Positions 1-9,278 of a DNA stretch of 64,000 nucleotides are shown in pieces. The first letter of the stretch is position 1; each line of letters begins with the position of its first letter. The notes under the pieces are model-generated. The model had not been told where the DNA came from. It made no database searches and saw only the letters and a program-made list of their open reading frames with translations. The DNA comes from Caballeronia sp. NK8 (GTDB taxonomy: Bacteria; Pseudomonadota; Gammaproteobacteria; Burkholderiales; Burkholderiaceae): positions 62,001 through 126,000 of the forward strand of contig NZ_AP024322.1 in the NCBI RefSeq assembly GCF_018408855.1, given 5' to 3'. The position numbers were made by a program, and so were the translations under genes.

Positions 1-47
1 ACGTGGTCTGATGCCTGACATCACGCGCGCCTGATGGCGCGCGTGCA

Positions 48-1697
48 TTATCCGCCCGTCCCGCGCTTCCGGTTCACGATCGCCGTCTCCGACAAATCGA
101 TCTCCCGCATCAGCTTGTTCAACGTCTCGTCGTTGATGTGCTGCAGCGTGCGCAGTCTCAGCAACTCCGCGCGTTCGGCCCTGAGCGCCGCCATCTTCAG
201 CCGCGTCTCCACCATCTCGCTCTTCTTTGCCGCCACGCGCGGCGCTTCTTCGTCGCCGAGCGATTCCAGACGGCGCCGGTACATGCCCATCACGCGCGCG
301 GTCGAATCGGCGCAGCGCGCGGAGCCGGCTTCGTCCATCTGCTCGATCAGCACGTCGTGCGTTTCGTCGATCGCGCGAATCGCCGCCTGCGCCGCGCGGC
401 GGCGCGCCATGCGTTCTTCCGTCGCGTGCGGATTGCGCTCGCGTTCGATGCCGCGCAGCATCAGCGGCAAGCCGACGACCGCGATCAGCAGCGACACCAG
501 AATCACCGCCGATGCGATGAAAATCGCCAGATCGCGCCCCGGGAGCATCACGGGCAATGACAGCACGCCCGCGAGCGTCACGGCGCCGCGCACCCCGCCG
601 ATCGTCGTCAGCGCGAGCGTGCGAACGCCGGGCGCGGCGCTGTCGAGGCCCTGTTTCGCGGTCTTGCGCGCCGCGACCCAGCGCAGCGAATACACCCATA
701 CGAAACGCAGCGAATAGAGCGCGACCAGCGTCGCGAGCACATAGCCGATCAACAGGCCGACTTGCTCATTGCCGTCGTGATGCGCCTCGATCAGCGCCTG
801 CCCGATGATGTGCGGAAACTGCAGCCCGAGCAGGATGAAGACCATGCCGTTGAAGACGAATTCGATCATCGTCCAGGTGCTCGTCATGCGTACGCGCACC
901 GCGCTCGGAATGCCTTCTCGCAGGCTTTGAATGTTCATCATCATGCCCGCCGACACAGCCGCCAGAATGCCCGAGCAGCCGACATGCTCGGCCATCACGT
1001 AGGCCGCGAACGGAATCAGGATCGTGAGGATCACGCCGGCGGCGGGGTCGTCGTCCTCGGAGAATCGCAGGAGACGCGACGGGATCTCGGTGACGGCCCA
1101 ACTGATCGCCGCGCCGATCACGATCCCGCCTGCCGCGATGATGAAGAAGCTGATCGTCGCGTCGCGCAGCGAGAACACGCCCGTCAGCGCGGCGGCGATC
1201 GCGAACTTCAGCGCGACGAGGCCCGACGCGTCGTTCATGAGCGCCTCGCCTTCGAGAATGTGCATCAGGCCCGCCGGAATGCGGTTGCGCCCGGCGATGC
1301 CCGTGAGCGCGACGGCGTCGGTCGGCGAGAGCACGGCGGCGAGCGCAAACGCGACGGGCAGCGGCATCGTCGGGATCATCGCGTGCAGGAAATAGCCGAG
1401 CACGCCGACGGTGATGAACACGAGCCCGAGCGCGAGCATCAGGATCGCGCGGCGCTGCATGTAGAGCTCGCGCTTCGGAATGCGCCAGCCGTCCGCGAAC
1501 AGCAGCGGCGGAATGAACAGGAGCATGAAGAGTTCGGGATCGAAGGTGACATGCAGTGCGAAGCCTGGCCAGGCGAGGCACGCGCCGAGCGCGATCTGGA
1601 TGAGCGGCAGCGGCAGTTTGATCGGCAGCAGGCTCAGGCCGAATCCCGAGAGCGCCACGGCCAGTAGCAGAATGAGGACGGTAAAGACGATTTCCAT
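48..1697 (-). CDS. CPA1-family Na+/H+ antiporter
   Basis: An inner-membrane cation/proton exchanger of the bacterial CPA1 (NhaP/YjcE-like) group, expected to swap cytoplasmic Na+ or K+ for H+. The 549-residue protein has about a dozen hydrophobic segments over its first 415 residues. It carries the family signatures SPTDAVA near residue 124 and the Asn-Asp ion-binding pair in LMNDASG near residue 155. The last 130 residues are charged and helical, as in the TIGR00831-type members with a cytoplasmic tail. It stands alone, transcribed divergently from the EAL gene to its right. Ion specificity cannot be read from sequence. Confidence 0.9.
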   Translation of the reverse strand: MEIVFTVLILLLAVALSGFGLSLLPIKLPLPLIQIALGACLAWPGFALHVTFDPELFMLLFIPPLLFADGWRIPKRELYMQRRAILMLALGLVFITVGVLGYFLHAMIPTMPLPVAFALAAVLSPTDAVALTGIAGRNRIPAGLMHILEGEALMNDASGLVALKFAIAAALTGVFSLRDATISFFIIAAGGIVIGAAISWAVTEIPSRLLRFSEDDDPAAGVILTILIPFAAYVMAEHVGCSGILAAVSAGMMMNIQSLREGIPSAVRVRMTSTWTMIEFVFNGMVFILLGLQFPHIIGQALIEAHHDGNEQVGLLIGYVLATLVALYSLRFVWVYSLRWVAARKTAKQGLDSAAPGVRTLALTTIGGVRGAVTLAGVLSLPVMLPGRDLAIFIASAVILVSLLIAVVGLPLMLRGIERERNPHATEERMARRRAAQAAIRAIDETHDVLIEQMDEAGSARCADSTARVMGMYRRRLESLGDEEAPRVAAKKSEMVETRLKMAALRAERAELLRLRTLQHINDETLNKLMREIDLSETAIVNRKRGTGG

Positions 1698-2023
1698 GTG
1701 TGAGCGCGCTGTGACGAGCCGAAAGTTTAGCCCTTGCGTGGGATGCGGGCAGCGGCCGCGTTAGCTGGGGTCGTTACAGGATCCAGCGAAAATAAACGCA
1801 CCGCTAAGGTGCATATTGCACAGAAGATCGCCTGCCCACGGTGCACGCCACGGGCAAACCATCGACGAATCGTGCCACGTCGTGCGCATGGAGCTTGCTT
1901 TAGCGAAAGCTACGGGACATCCAGACTCCCGGCGAGATCATCGAGGGCTGTTATGAAAATGGTATGGGACCGATCCGGCGCGGGTCCGCAGGGCAAGGGG
2001 AAAGTTCAGACGGGGGCATCGTC
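1698..2023. other. Intergenic region between divergent antiporter and EAL genes
   Basis: No credible gene. It must hold the promoters of both flanking genes. The only notable element is a short inverted repeat with GTGCA arms around a TAT centre at 1809-1821, which could be an operator. Confidence 0.5.
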
Positions 2024-3343
2024 ATGGTGATCGCGAATCCCGAGAAAGCGACGATTTCCGCACGCAGTTTTGAACTCGGCGTGACGTCGGGGTTCGACCG
2101 CTATTCGGTCGAGCACGGCGACTGGACGCTGTCGAGCGTCTTTCAGCCGGTGTTCAGCCTGTCGCACATGCGCGCGGTCGGCTACGAGGGTTTGCTGCGC
2201 GCGCACGACGCGCTCGATCGCCCGGTGTCGCCGCTCGATGTGTTCGGGCAGGCATCGCGCGTCGGCGAAGCGTTGCAGATCGACCGCCTCGCGCAGGCGC
2301 TGCATCTCGAGAACTTCAAGATGCTCGGCGCGCAAACGGAATGGCTTTTTCTCAACGTTCATCCCGGCGCGCTGACCGAGCCGTATCACGCGGCCGCGCT
2401 GCTCGCGAATCTCAAGCGTCTCAACATCGAGCCGCGCCGCGTCGTGCTCGAAGTGCTCGAGCAGAGCGCGGAAGATATCGAGCGGCTCGCGCTCGCGGTG
2501 CAGCAGTTCCGCGATCACGGCTTTTTCATCGCGCTCGACGATTTCGGCGCGGGGCACACGAACATCGAACGGATCTGGCAACTCGATCCGGATATCGTCA
2601 AGCTCGATCGCGTGATGCTCTCGCACGCCGGCCACAACGTGCACGCGCCGCTGTCGGCGCGCTCGCTCAAGCAGCGGCAGAACATGGAGGCAGTGCTGTC
2701 GGGCATCGTGTCGCTGCTGCACGAAGCGGGCAAGCTCGTGCTGATCGAAGGCGTCGAGACCGAGCACGAAGCGCAACTCGCGCTCGCGAGCGGCGCGGAT
2801 TTCGTACAGGGCTTTTTCTTCGCGCGGCCGCATCCGGGGCTGGCGGACGGCGCGCACGCGCAGACGGTCATCGGTGAGCTGACCGAGCGTTACCGCCTGC
2901 AGACCGAAGCGCGCGAGCGGCGCGTCGCGACGCGGCTGCAGCCGTATATCCGCGCGTTCGAGCGCGCGGCCGAGCGGCTCGCGGCGGGCGAGCCGCTCGA
3001 AGAAGTGTGCTGGAATTTCCTCGCGCTCGATAACGCCGCGCGCTGTTTCCTGCTCGATCAGAACGGCAGGCAGGCGGGCCGCAACGTCGTGCTGCGCGCC
3101 GACCGCGCCGCGCACGAGGCGCGCTTTCTGCCGCTCATGGACGCACAGGGCGCGAACTGGCTGCGCCGCCCGTACTTCCGCGCGGCGCTGGGCGACCCCG
3201 AGCGCGTGCATGTGACGAAGCCGTATCTGTCGATCAACGAAGCGATGCCATGCGTCACGCTCTCCGTGGAGACGCGCGCGCAAGGCAAGCGCTGCGTGCT
3301 GTGCGGCGACATCGACTGGTTGCCCGACGACGACATCGAATAA
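2024..3343 (+). CDS. EAL-domain c-di-GMP phosphodiesterase with C-terminal Cache-like sensor
   Basis: Predicted to hydrolyse cyclic di-GMP to pGpG. The EAL domain spans about residues 30-275. The catalytic set looks complete: EGLLR (55-59), Asn111, the Glu in VLEVLEQ, the LDDFG pair (172-173), Lys193 in VKLD, EGVE (242-245) and Gln262 in QGFFF, so activity is likely. The remaining 165 residues resemble the EAL-associated YkuI-C/Cache-like domain, suggesting ligand control. I chose the ATG at 2024 (MVIANPEK); a longer in-frame reading from 1964 adds 20 low-complexity residues with no domain. No membrane segment is evident, so it is probably cytoplasmic. Confidence 0.9.
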   Translation: MVIANPEKATISARSFELGVTSGFDRYSVEHGDWTLSSVFQPVFSLSHMRAVGYEGLLRAHDALDRPVSPLDVFGQASRVGEALQIDRLAQALHLENFKMLGAQTEWLFLNVHPGALTEPYHAAALLANLKRLNIEPRRVVLEVLEQSAEDIERLALAVQQFRDHGFFIALDDFGAGHTNIERIWQLDPDIVKLDRVMLSHAGHNVHAPLSARSLKQRQNMEAVLSGIVSLLHEAGKLVLIEGVETEHEAQLALASGADFVQGFFFARPHPGLADGAHAQTVIGELTERYRLQTEARERRVATRLQPYIRAFERAAERLAAGEPLEEVCWNFLALDNAARCFLLDQNGRQAGRNVVLRADRAAHEARFLPLMDAQGANWLRRPYFRAALGDPERVHVTKPYLSINEAMPCVTLSVETRAQGKRCVLCGDIDWLPDDDIE

Positions 3344-6300
3344 CTATTTCGCCACGACGACTGGTATCCCCTTGAGCGACGATGCGCCCTTCATCGTGTC
3401 GATGGCGGCGCGTACCGCATCGCCCGTCGCCGCCTCGATGCCGATGCGCGCGGCGATGTCGCGTTCGCTGCGCTTGACCATCGCGACGTTCGCGAGCTTC
3501 ACGTGACCGTAGCCGCGCACCTTCTCGAACAGCGCGGCGAGCGCTTGCGTGTCCTTTGCGTTGTCGGCACTCACGCGAGACAAAGCGCGCGTCATCGTGA
3601 TTTCGAAGTCGTCGGCGAGCTGGCGTTCCATGCGTCGTTCGAGCGTCCGGCCGAAGACATCGAGCGCGGTGCCGCGCAGCGCGCGCATTTTCGCGAGGCC
3701 GCCGAACACCGGCCACATCCACTGGCCGAATACCTTCTTCTTCGGCGCGCCGCCGTTGGTCGAATGGGATAAGGCCGGCGGCGCGAGGTTGAACTTCACC
3801 TTATAGCTTTCACCCGCCGTGCCTTCGAACTGCGCGCCGAGCGCGGCGCGGAAGGCCGGGTCCGCGTGCAGGCGCGCGACTTCGTATTCGTCCTTCACCG
3901 CGAGCAGCTTGTAGAACGAAACCGCGATGGCCCGCGCGATGGCTTCGTTGCCAGCCGCCGCGTTCACCAGCTTGCGATAGCGCGCGACATACTTCGAACC
4001 GCCATAGGCAAGCAGACGTTCCTCGCGATCGCGGATCAGCTCGGGCAACGACATCCGGTCCATCACGACCCGTTTCGCCAGCACTTGCGCCGTCAGCGCT
4101 TCGAGCGCGGCCATGTCCGACGCCGCGAGACGGCCGATCGAAAACGCCAGCTTGTTCGCCGCGATCGCGACATTGTTCAGCTCGATCGCGCGCATCAACG
4201 CCGCGAGCGACAGCGGCACGAGCCCAAGCTGCCACGCGAAGCCGAGCATCAGGATGTTCGCGCCGATGGTGTCGCCGAGAAAGCGCTGCGCGAGCGCCTG
4301 CGCGTCGCAACTGCGCATGGCATCGCGCGCGTCGGGGCCGGCGGCGTGACGCATCTTGTCGAGCAGCGCATCCGCGTGAAGATTCGCTTCGGGGTTCTGC
4401 ACGAAGCTCGCGTTCGGAATCGCGTGCGTGTTGACGACGATCTTCGTGCGATCGTGCCGCACCGTCTGCAACGCCTCCGGACTCGCGCCGACGACCATGT
4501 CGCACGCGAGCAGCAGATCGGCTTGCTGCGTGTCGATGCGCACCTGATTCAACAGCGCGTCGGTCGCGGCGAAGCGCACGAACGACAGCACCGAGCCGCC
4601 TTTCTGCGCGAAGCCCATGAAATCGAGCACCGACGCGCTCTTGCCTTCCAGATGCGCCGCCATGCTGATGAGCGCGCCGACCGTCACGACGCCCGTGCCG
4701 CCGACGCCCGTCACGAGAATGTCGTACGGCGCCTGGTCGAGATGGCACGGCGGCAGCGGAAGCGCATCGACGCGGCGCGCGAGCTCGGCCGGATCGAACG
4801 CGTGGCCTTCGGCCTTCTTCAGCTTCGCGCCTTCGACCGTGACGAAGCTCGGGCAGAAGCCGTTCACGCACGAATAGTCCTTGTTGCACGAAGACTGATC
4901 GATGCGGCGCTTGCGGCCCAGCTCCGTTTCGACCGGCTCGACGGAAAGGCAGTTCGACTGCACGCCGCAATCGCCGCAGCCTTCGCAGACAGCTTCGTTG
5001 ATGAAGAGACGCTTGTCCGGATCGGGAAACTCGCCTTTCTTGCGGCGGCGGCGCTTTTCGGCGGCGCAGGTCTGATCGTAGATCAGCACGGTGACGCCCG
5101 GCGTGTCGCGCAGACGGCGCTGCACGTCGTCCAGTTCGCCGCGATGATGGAACGCCGTGCCGCGCGGAAACTGGTCTTCGTGACCTTGATACTTCTCGGG
5201 TTCGTCGCTGACGACGACGAGCAGCGCGATGCCTTCCGCTTCGACCTGCCGCGCGATCTGCGGCACCGAAATGCTGCCGTCGACGGGCTGGCCGCCCGTC
5301 ATCGCGACGGCGTCGTTATAGAGAATCTTGTACGTGATGTTCGTTTTCGCGGCCACGGCCTGGCGAATCGCGAGAATGCCCGAATGGAAGTACGTGCCGT
5401 CGCCGAGATTCTGGAAGACGTGCGGCGTTTTCGTGAACATCGAATGCGACGCCCAGTCGACACCTTCGCCGCCCATCTGGATCAGACCGGTCGTGTCGCG
5501 CTCCATCCACGACGCCATGAAGTGACAGCCGATGCCCGCCTGCGCAACCGATCCTTCCGGCACCTTCGTCGACGTGTTGTGCGGGCAGCCCGAGCAGAAG
5601 TAGGGCGTGCGCTTCACCGCGTCGGCGACATTCGAGAGGATTTGCGGCGCGACCAGATCGACGACCTTGTCGCGGCGATCCAGCGCGGGCTTGTGACGCG
5701 CGAGCCATTGCGCGAACACCGGCAGCACGCGCGACGGACGAAGTTCGCCGAGCGCGCTCAGAAGCTGCGCGCCATCGCGCGCGTTCTTGCCGATCACGAC
5801 CGGCCGCGCGCCGTCGACGCGGTTGTACAGGTGATCCTTGATCTGCTGCTCGATGACCGGTCCTTTCTCCTCGATCACGAGCACTTCGCTCAAACCTTCG
5901 ACGAAGGTTTCCAGCCGCGTCGTTTCCAGCGGATACGACAGCCCGACCTTGTAGATACGCACGCCAGCGGCGTCGAGATCGTCGACGGTGAGTTCGAGGC
6001 GGCGCAGCGCTTCCATCAGATCGAGGTGCGCCTTGCCGCACGTCACGATGCCCACGTTCGCGCGCGGGCTCGGCGCGATCCACTTGTCGATGCTGTTCGC
6101 GCGCGCGAAGTGACGCACGGCGTCGATCTTCGCGGCGAGGCGCGCTTCGATCGTCAGGCTCGGCAGATCGGGCCAGCGGTTGTGGAGGCCGCCCGGCGGC
6201 GGCGTGAAATCGGCGGGCGCCTGCCAGTCGGTGCGGATCGCGTCGAGATCGACGGTCGAGCCGGATTCGACCGTCTCCGAAATTGCCTTGAAGCCGATCC

Positions 6301-6922
6301 ACGCGCCCGAGAAACGCGACAGCGCCCAGCCGTAGAGGCCGAACTCCAGCATGTCCGCGACGTTCGACGGATTCACCACCGGCATGTGCCACGAGATCAT
6401 CGTCTGGTCGCTCTGATGCGGCATCGACGAGGACACGCAGCCGTGGTCATCGCCTGCCACGACGAGCACGCCGCCATGCGGCGACGAGCCGTACGCGTTG
6501 CCGTGTTTGAGCGCGTCGCCCGCGCGATCGACGCCCGGGCCTTTGCCGTACCACATCGCGAACACGCCATCGACGGTGCGTTCTTCATCCGACTCCACGC
6601 GCTGCGTGCCGAGCACGGCGGTGCCGCCGAGTTCCTCGTTGATCGCGGGCAGAAAGCGCACGTCGTGCGAGGCGAGCAGTTTCTTCGCCTTCCACAATTG
6701 CTGATCGACCATGCCGAGCGGCGAGCCGCGATAGCCGCTGACGAAACCGGCGGTGTTCAGGTTCGCGGCGCGGTCGCGTTCGCGCTGCATCAACACGAGG
6801 CGCACGAGCGCCTGCGTACCGGTGAGGAAAATGCGGCCCTTGGTGGCGCTCAGGTTGTCGCTGAGCTGGTAATCCGACAGCGCGGGAGGAAAAAATGCAT
6901 CGGCGGGGACGCGCGCGTTCAT
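3344..6922 (-). CDS. Indolepyruvate ferredoxin oxidoreductase, fused alpha-beta subunits
   Basis: Oxidatively decarboxylates aryl pyruvates such as indolepyruvate to aryl-CoA, passing electrons to ferredoxin. At 1192 residues it is the fused IorA-IorB form common in proteobacteria. The thiamine-diphosphate motif runs from GDGTYFHSG (about 507) to NDAVAMTGG (about 536). Ferredoxin-type cysteine groups follow at about 646-658 (CEGCGDC) and 679-691. The IorB part begins near the glycine-rich VTGVGGTGVV around 735. Start chosen at 6922, preceded by a GGAGAT ribosome site; the open frame extends 36 codons further but without family similarity. It converges with the EAL gene with no gap. Confidence 0.93.
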   Translation of the reverse strand: MNARVPADAFFPPALSDYQLSDNLSATKGRIFLTGTQALVRLVLMQRERDRAANLNTAGFVSGYRGSPLGMVDQQLWKAKKLLASHDVRFLPAINEELGGTAVLGTQRVESDEERTVDGVFAMWYGKGPGVDRAGDALKHGNAYGSSPHGGVLVVAGDDHGCVSSSMPHQSDQTMISWHMPVVNPSNVADMLEFGLYGWALSRFSGAWIGFKAISETVESGSTVDLDAIRTDWQAPADFTPPPGGLHNRWPDLPSLTIEARLAAKIDAVRHFARANSIDKWIAPSPRANVGIVTCGKAHLDLMEALRRLELTVDDLDAAGVRIYKVGLSYPLETTRLETFVEGLSEVLVIEEKGPVIEQQIKDHLYNRVDGARPVVIGKNARDGAQLLSALGELRPSRVLPVFAQWLARHKPALDRRDKVVDLVAPQILSNVADAVKRTPYFCSGCPHNTSTKVPEGSVAQAGIGCHFMASWMERDTTGLIQMGGEGVDWASHSMFTKTPHVFQNLGDGTYFHSGILAIRQAVAAKTNITYKILYNDAVAMTGGQPVDGSISVPQIARQVEAEGIALLVVVSDEPEKYQGHEDQFPRGTAFHHRGELDDVQRRLRDTPGVTVLIYDQTCAAEKRRRRKKGEFPDPDKRLFINEAVCEGCGDCGVQSNCLSVEPVETELGRKRRIDQSSCNKDYSCVNGFCPSFVTVEGAKLKKAEGHAFDPAELARRVDALPLPPCHLDQAPYDILVTGVGGTGVVTVGALISMAAHLEGKSASVLDFMGFAQKGGSVLSFVRFAATDALLNQVRIDTQQADLLLACDMVVGASPEALQTVRHDRTKIVVNTHAIPNASFVQNPEANLHADALLDKMRHAAGPDARDAMRSCDAQALAQRFLGDTIGANILMLGFAWQLGLVPLSLAALMRAIELNNVAIAANKLAFSIGRLAASDMAALEALTAQVLAKRVVMDRMSLPELIRDREERLLAYGGSKYVARYRKLVNAAAGNEAIARAIAVSFYKLLAVKDEYEVARLHADPAFRAALGAQFEGTAGESYKVKFNLAPPALSHSTNGGAPKKKVFGQWMWPVFGGLAKMRALRGTALDVFGRTLERRMERQLADDFEITMTRALSRVSADNAKDTQALAALFEKVRGYGHVKLANVAMVKRSERDIAARIGIEAATGDAVRAAIDTMKGASSLKGIPVVVAK

Positions 6923-7169
6923 GAAATCTCCAGAGTCTTTTTTGATATGCGGGGCAATGCGACATTCTTTGCCGACAAATGCGGAAAGTTTTTGCGCACT
7001 CGCTTCGATTCCGCTCGCATCGGAAAGCAAAGCCCTGGTTTTTGGGATCGACGAGAGGAATTTTTCTCGGACAGGCGCGTCTACGCGTAAACCCGACGCT
7101 AACCGGCCCGCGTTTCGTGGGGATTTGGGGCTACCCTGAATGCATCGAAAGACAACGAAAACGACGCCG

Positions 7170-7820
7170 ATGAAGCTCTTCTACTGGCCGAAGACGCGCG
7201 CCTTCCGCGCGCTGTGGATGCTCGAGGAAATGCGCGTGCCGTATCAGCTCGAATTCGTGAACATCCGCGCGGGCGCGCAGAACGATCCGAACTTTTGCCG
7301 CGTCAATCCGATGTCGAAGCTGCCCGCGCTCGAAGACGGCAGCGTGCGCGTGGCGGAATCGGGCGCGGTGCTGCTCTATCTCGCGGACCGCTATCCGGAA
7401 ACCGCGCTCGGCGTGCCGCTCTCCGATCCGTCGCGCGGCCGCTTTCTGCAATGGATGTTTTTCACCGGCTCATGTCTCGAACCCGCGATGGCCGAACGCA
7501 TGACCGGCGCGCAGGGCAACACCGTGAGTTTCGGATGGGGCGATTTGATGCGCGTCGAGCACGCGATCGAAAACGCGCTGGAAGAAGGTCCGTGGCTGCT
7601 CGGCGAGCAGTTCACCGCCGCCGATATTCTCGCGGCCAGCACGCTGCAGATCGCGTTCAAGGCGAAGCTGATCGAGCCGCAGGGCGTGCTGTTCGATTAC
7701 GTCGAGCGCTCGCTCGCGCGTGAAGGCTACGAGCGTGCGTCAGCGATCGATCGTCGCGAGGCCGAGCGGCTCGCGCTCGGTATCCACGCGGGCATCGCGC
7801 GTTCGTCGGACGAAGTTTAG
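7170..7820 (+). CDS. Glutathione S-transferase family protein
   Basis: A 216-residue cytosolic GST. The N-terminal thioredoxin fold starts immediately (MKLFYWPKTRAFR) and shows the cis-proline MSKLPALED and the ESGAVLLYL glutathione-contact motif. The C-terminal helical domain contains the conserved FTAADILAA N-capping segment. I prefer the ATG at 7170 because GST folds begin right at MKLFY; an in-frame ATG at 7140 would add ten basic residues. Substrate unknown. Its last bases overlap the convergent small gene by 4 bases. Confidence 0.88.
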   Translation: MKLFYWPKTRAFRALWMLEEMRVPYQLEFVNIRAGAQNDPNFCRVNPMSKLPALEDGSVRVAESGAVLLYLADRYPETALGVPLSDPSRGRFLQWMFFTGSCLEPAMAERMTGAQGNTVSFGWGDLMRVEHAIENALEEGPWLLGEQFTAADILAASTLQIAFKAKLIEPQGVLFDYVERSLAREGYERASAIDRREAERLALGIHAGIARSSDEV

Positions 7821-8062
7821 GGAAACGCGCGCGGCTTCGGAATGCCCGCACCGGCTTCGATGTCCGACACCGCGCGCTGATGCGCGAGTTCGACGGCTTC
7901 GGCCTTATCGGCGAGACCGTCATCGCCGCCGACGGTCGTCCACGGCTGCACGGCCTTGTCGTGATGACGGATTTCGTACTCCGCGTCCCAGCGCGAGCCC
8001 TGTAGTTCGACCGGCCTCACGTGGATGGCGTAGACGCCGTAAAGGAAGATCTGCTCCGGCAT
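7817..8062 (-). CDS. Small conserved-type protein of unknown function
   Basis: An 81-residue protein I do not recognise by name. It begins MPEQIFLYGVYAIHVRPV and alternates beta-like and helical stretches, with an acidic helix ending in AVSDIEAGAG. A strong ribosome site (GGAGG, 6 bases upstream) supports the start. It lies 12 bases downstream of another small gene on the same strand and probably shares its transcript. Both have the pattern of an N-terminal strand rich in Tyr/Gly/Ile followed by a C-terminal acidic helix, so they may be distant relatives. Confidence 0.7.
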   Translation of the reverse strand: MPEQIFLYGVYAIHVRPVELQGSRWDAEYEIRHHDKAVQPWTTVGGDDGLADKAEAVELAHQRAVSDIEAGAGIPKPRAFP

Positions 8063-8074
8063 GATGTCCTCCGG

Positions 8075-8296
8075 CTAAAGTTCGATTTCTCCGAGGATGC
8101 GGTGCGCGAGCGCGCGCGCTTCGTTCAGCGCTTCTTCTTCGTTGCTTGAGGCGGCTTCCACTTCGTAGAGCGTCGAGTCGGCATCTTCGCCGTCGTCGCG
8201 CGCGAGCGAGACAAGACCCTGAAACTGACCGCCGTCGATGGCGCGTACGCCGATCGTCGCGGTATAGATGCCTTTCGTGTAGGTGGTGTCTTCCAT
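8075..8296 (-). CDS. Small acidic protein of unknown function
   Basis: A 73-residue acidic protein starting MEDTTYTKGIYTATIGVRA. The start at 8296 is backed by GGAGG nine bases upstream; the same frame stays open 57 codons further but that part is basic and lacks any start signal. The predicted pattern is a beta sheet (residues 8-45) then an Ala/Glu-rich helix. It is the first gene of a two-gene unit with the 81-residue protein downstream. No function can be assigned. Confidence 0.7.
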   Translation of the reverse strand: MEDTTYTKGIYTATIGVRAIDGGQFQGLVSLARDDGEDADSTLYEVEAASSNEEEALNEARALAHRILGEIEL

Positions 8297-8361
8297 GATG
8301 GATTCGCCTCCAGGCAAGGACGAACCCATGCTAGCACGCGGATATGTAACGCGTACGACGC

Positions 8362-9273
8362 TTATGCGAGCAACGCCTGCACCTCGTCCAGCGAAGGCGA
8401 GTGCGCGCCTGAGTGACGGCACGCCGCCGCGCCCGCCGCGAGCGCGAACTTCAGATGATCGGGCCACTCGCCGTGACGCGCCATCAGGCTGTAGAGCAAT
8501 CCGCCGATGGACGCATCGCCCGCGCCGACCGTATCCGCCACTTCGACGCTCGGCGGGCGCGCGCTGTATTGCTGGTCGCCGGCGTAGAGCGTCGCCTGGC
8601 CCGAGCCGCGCGTGACGAGCACGGTGGCTTGTGGATTGATCGAGCGGATTTTCGCGAGCGCGTCCGCCTCGGGCATGCCCTTGAAGAGCATGTGCAGGTC
8701 CTCATCCGACACCTTGATGAGATCGGCGAGGCTCGCCATGTTGCGCAGGATCGGCTCGTAGCCGTGCTCCATCAGATTGCGATAGTTCGGATCGAAGCTG
8801 ATCTTCACGCCGTGATCGCGCAATTGCCGGGCGAGCGCGGCAAGCGTCGCGCCGAGCGGCTGACGCACGAGGCTGATGCAGCCGAAATGCGCCCACTTCA
8901 CGCGCTCCATCCAGCCTTGCGGCAGCCGCGACGGATCGAACGCCAGATCCGCGCCGTTTTCGCCCATGAAGTAGTAGGTCGGCGGCTGCGTCTTGTGGAC
9001 GATCGCGAGCAGCGGCGGGCGCTCGACGCGCTGCATGAAGCGCATGTCGAGCCCCGATGCGACGCTCGCGTCCCACAGATCGTCGGAGAAATTGTCGGTG
9101 CCGAGCGAGCCGGCGCAGGCCGTCGGCAGGCCGAGCCGCGCCACCGCGCGCGCGACGTTCCAGCCCGCGCCGCCCGGACGCGAAAGCCAGCTCGACACGT
9201 CCGTGCGGATCATGTCGGTGAGAATGTCGCCGGCGGAGACGAATTGCGGGAAGGTGGTTTGCTCGCTTGCCAT
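8362..9273 (-). CDS. PfkB-family sugar kinase, probable fructokinase
   Basis: A 303-residue ribokinase/PfkB-fold kinase. Signature 1 is the GGAGWNVARAVARLG segment near residue 36. Signature 2 is DTVGAGDASIGG near residue 250, with the catalytic Asp in GAGD. The start at 9273 (MASEQTT) lies 5 bases after the stop of the AGE-family isomerase gene, so the two are co-transcribed. If that enzyme produces fructose, this kinase would give fructose-6-phosphate. The substrate is inferred from context only. Confidence 0.88.
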   Translation of the reverse strand: MASEQTTFPQFVSAGDILTDMIRTDVSSWLSRPGGAGWNVARAVARLGLPTACAGSLGTDNFSDDLWDASVASGLDMRFMQRVERPPLLAIVHKTQPPTYYFMGENGADLAFDPSRLPQGWMERVKWAHFGCISLVRQPLGATLAALARQLRDHGVKISFDPNYRNLMEHGYEPILRNMASLADLIKVSDEDLHMLFKGMPEADALAKIRSINPQATVLVTRGSGQATLYAGDQQYSARPPSVEVADTVGAGDASIGGLLYSLMARHGEWPDHLKFALAAGAAACRHSGAHSPSLDEVQALLA

Positions 9274-9278
9274 GCTTG

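Noticed and set aside
3866..7090. A 1074-codon plus-strand open frame
   Set aside because: It is antisense to the indolepyruvate oxidoreductase; its product is Arg/Asp/His-rich without any domain, as expected from high-GC codon bias.
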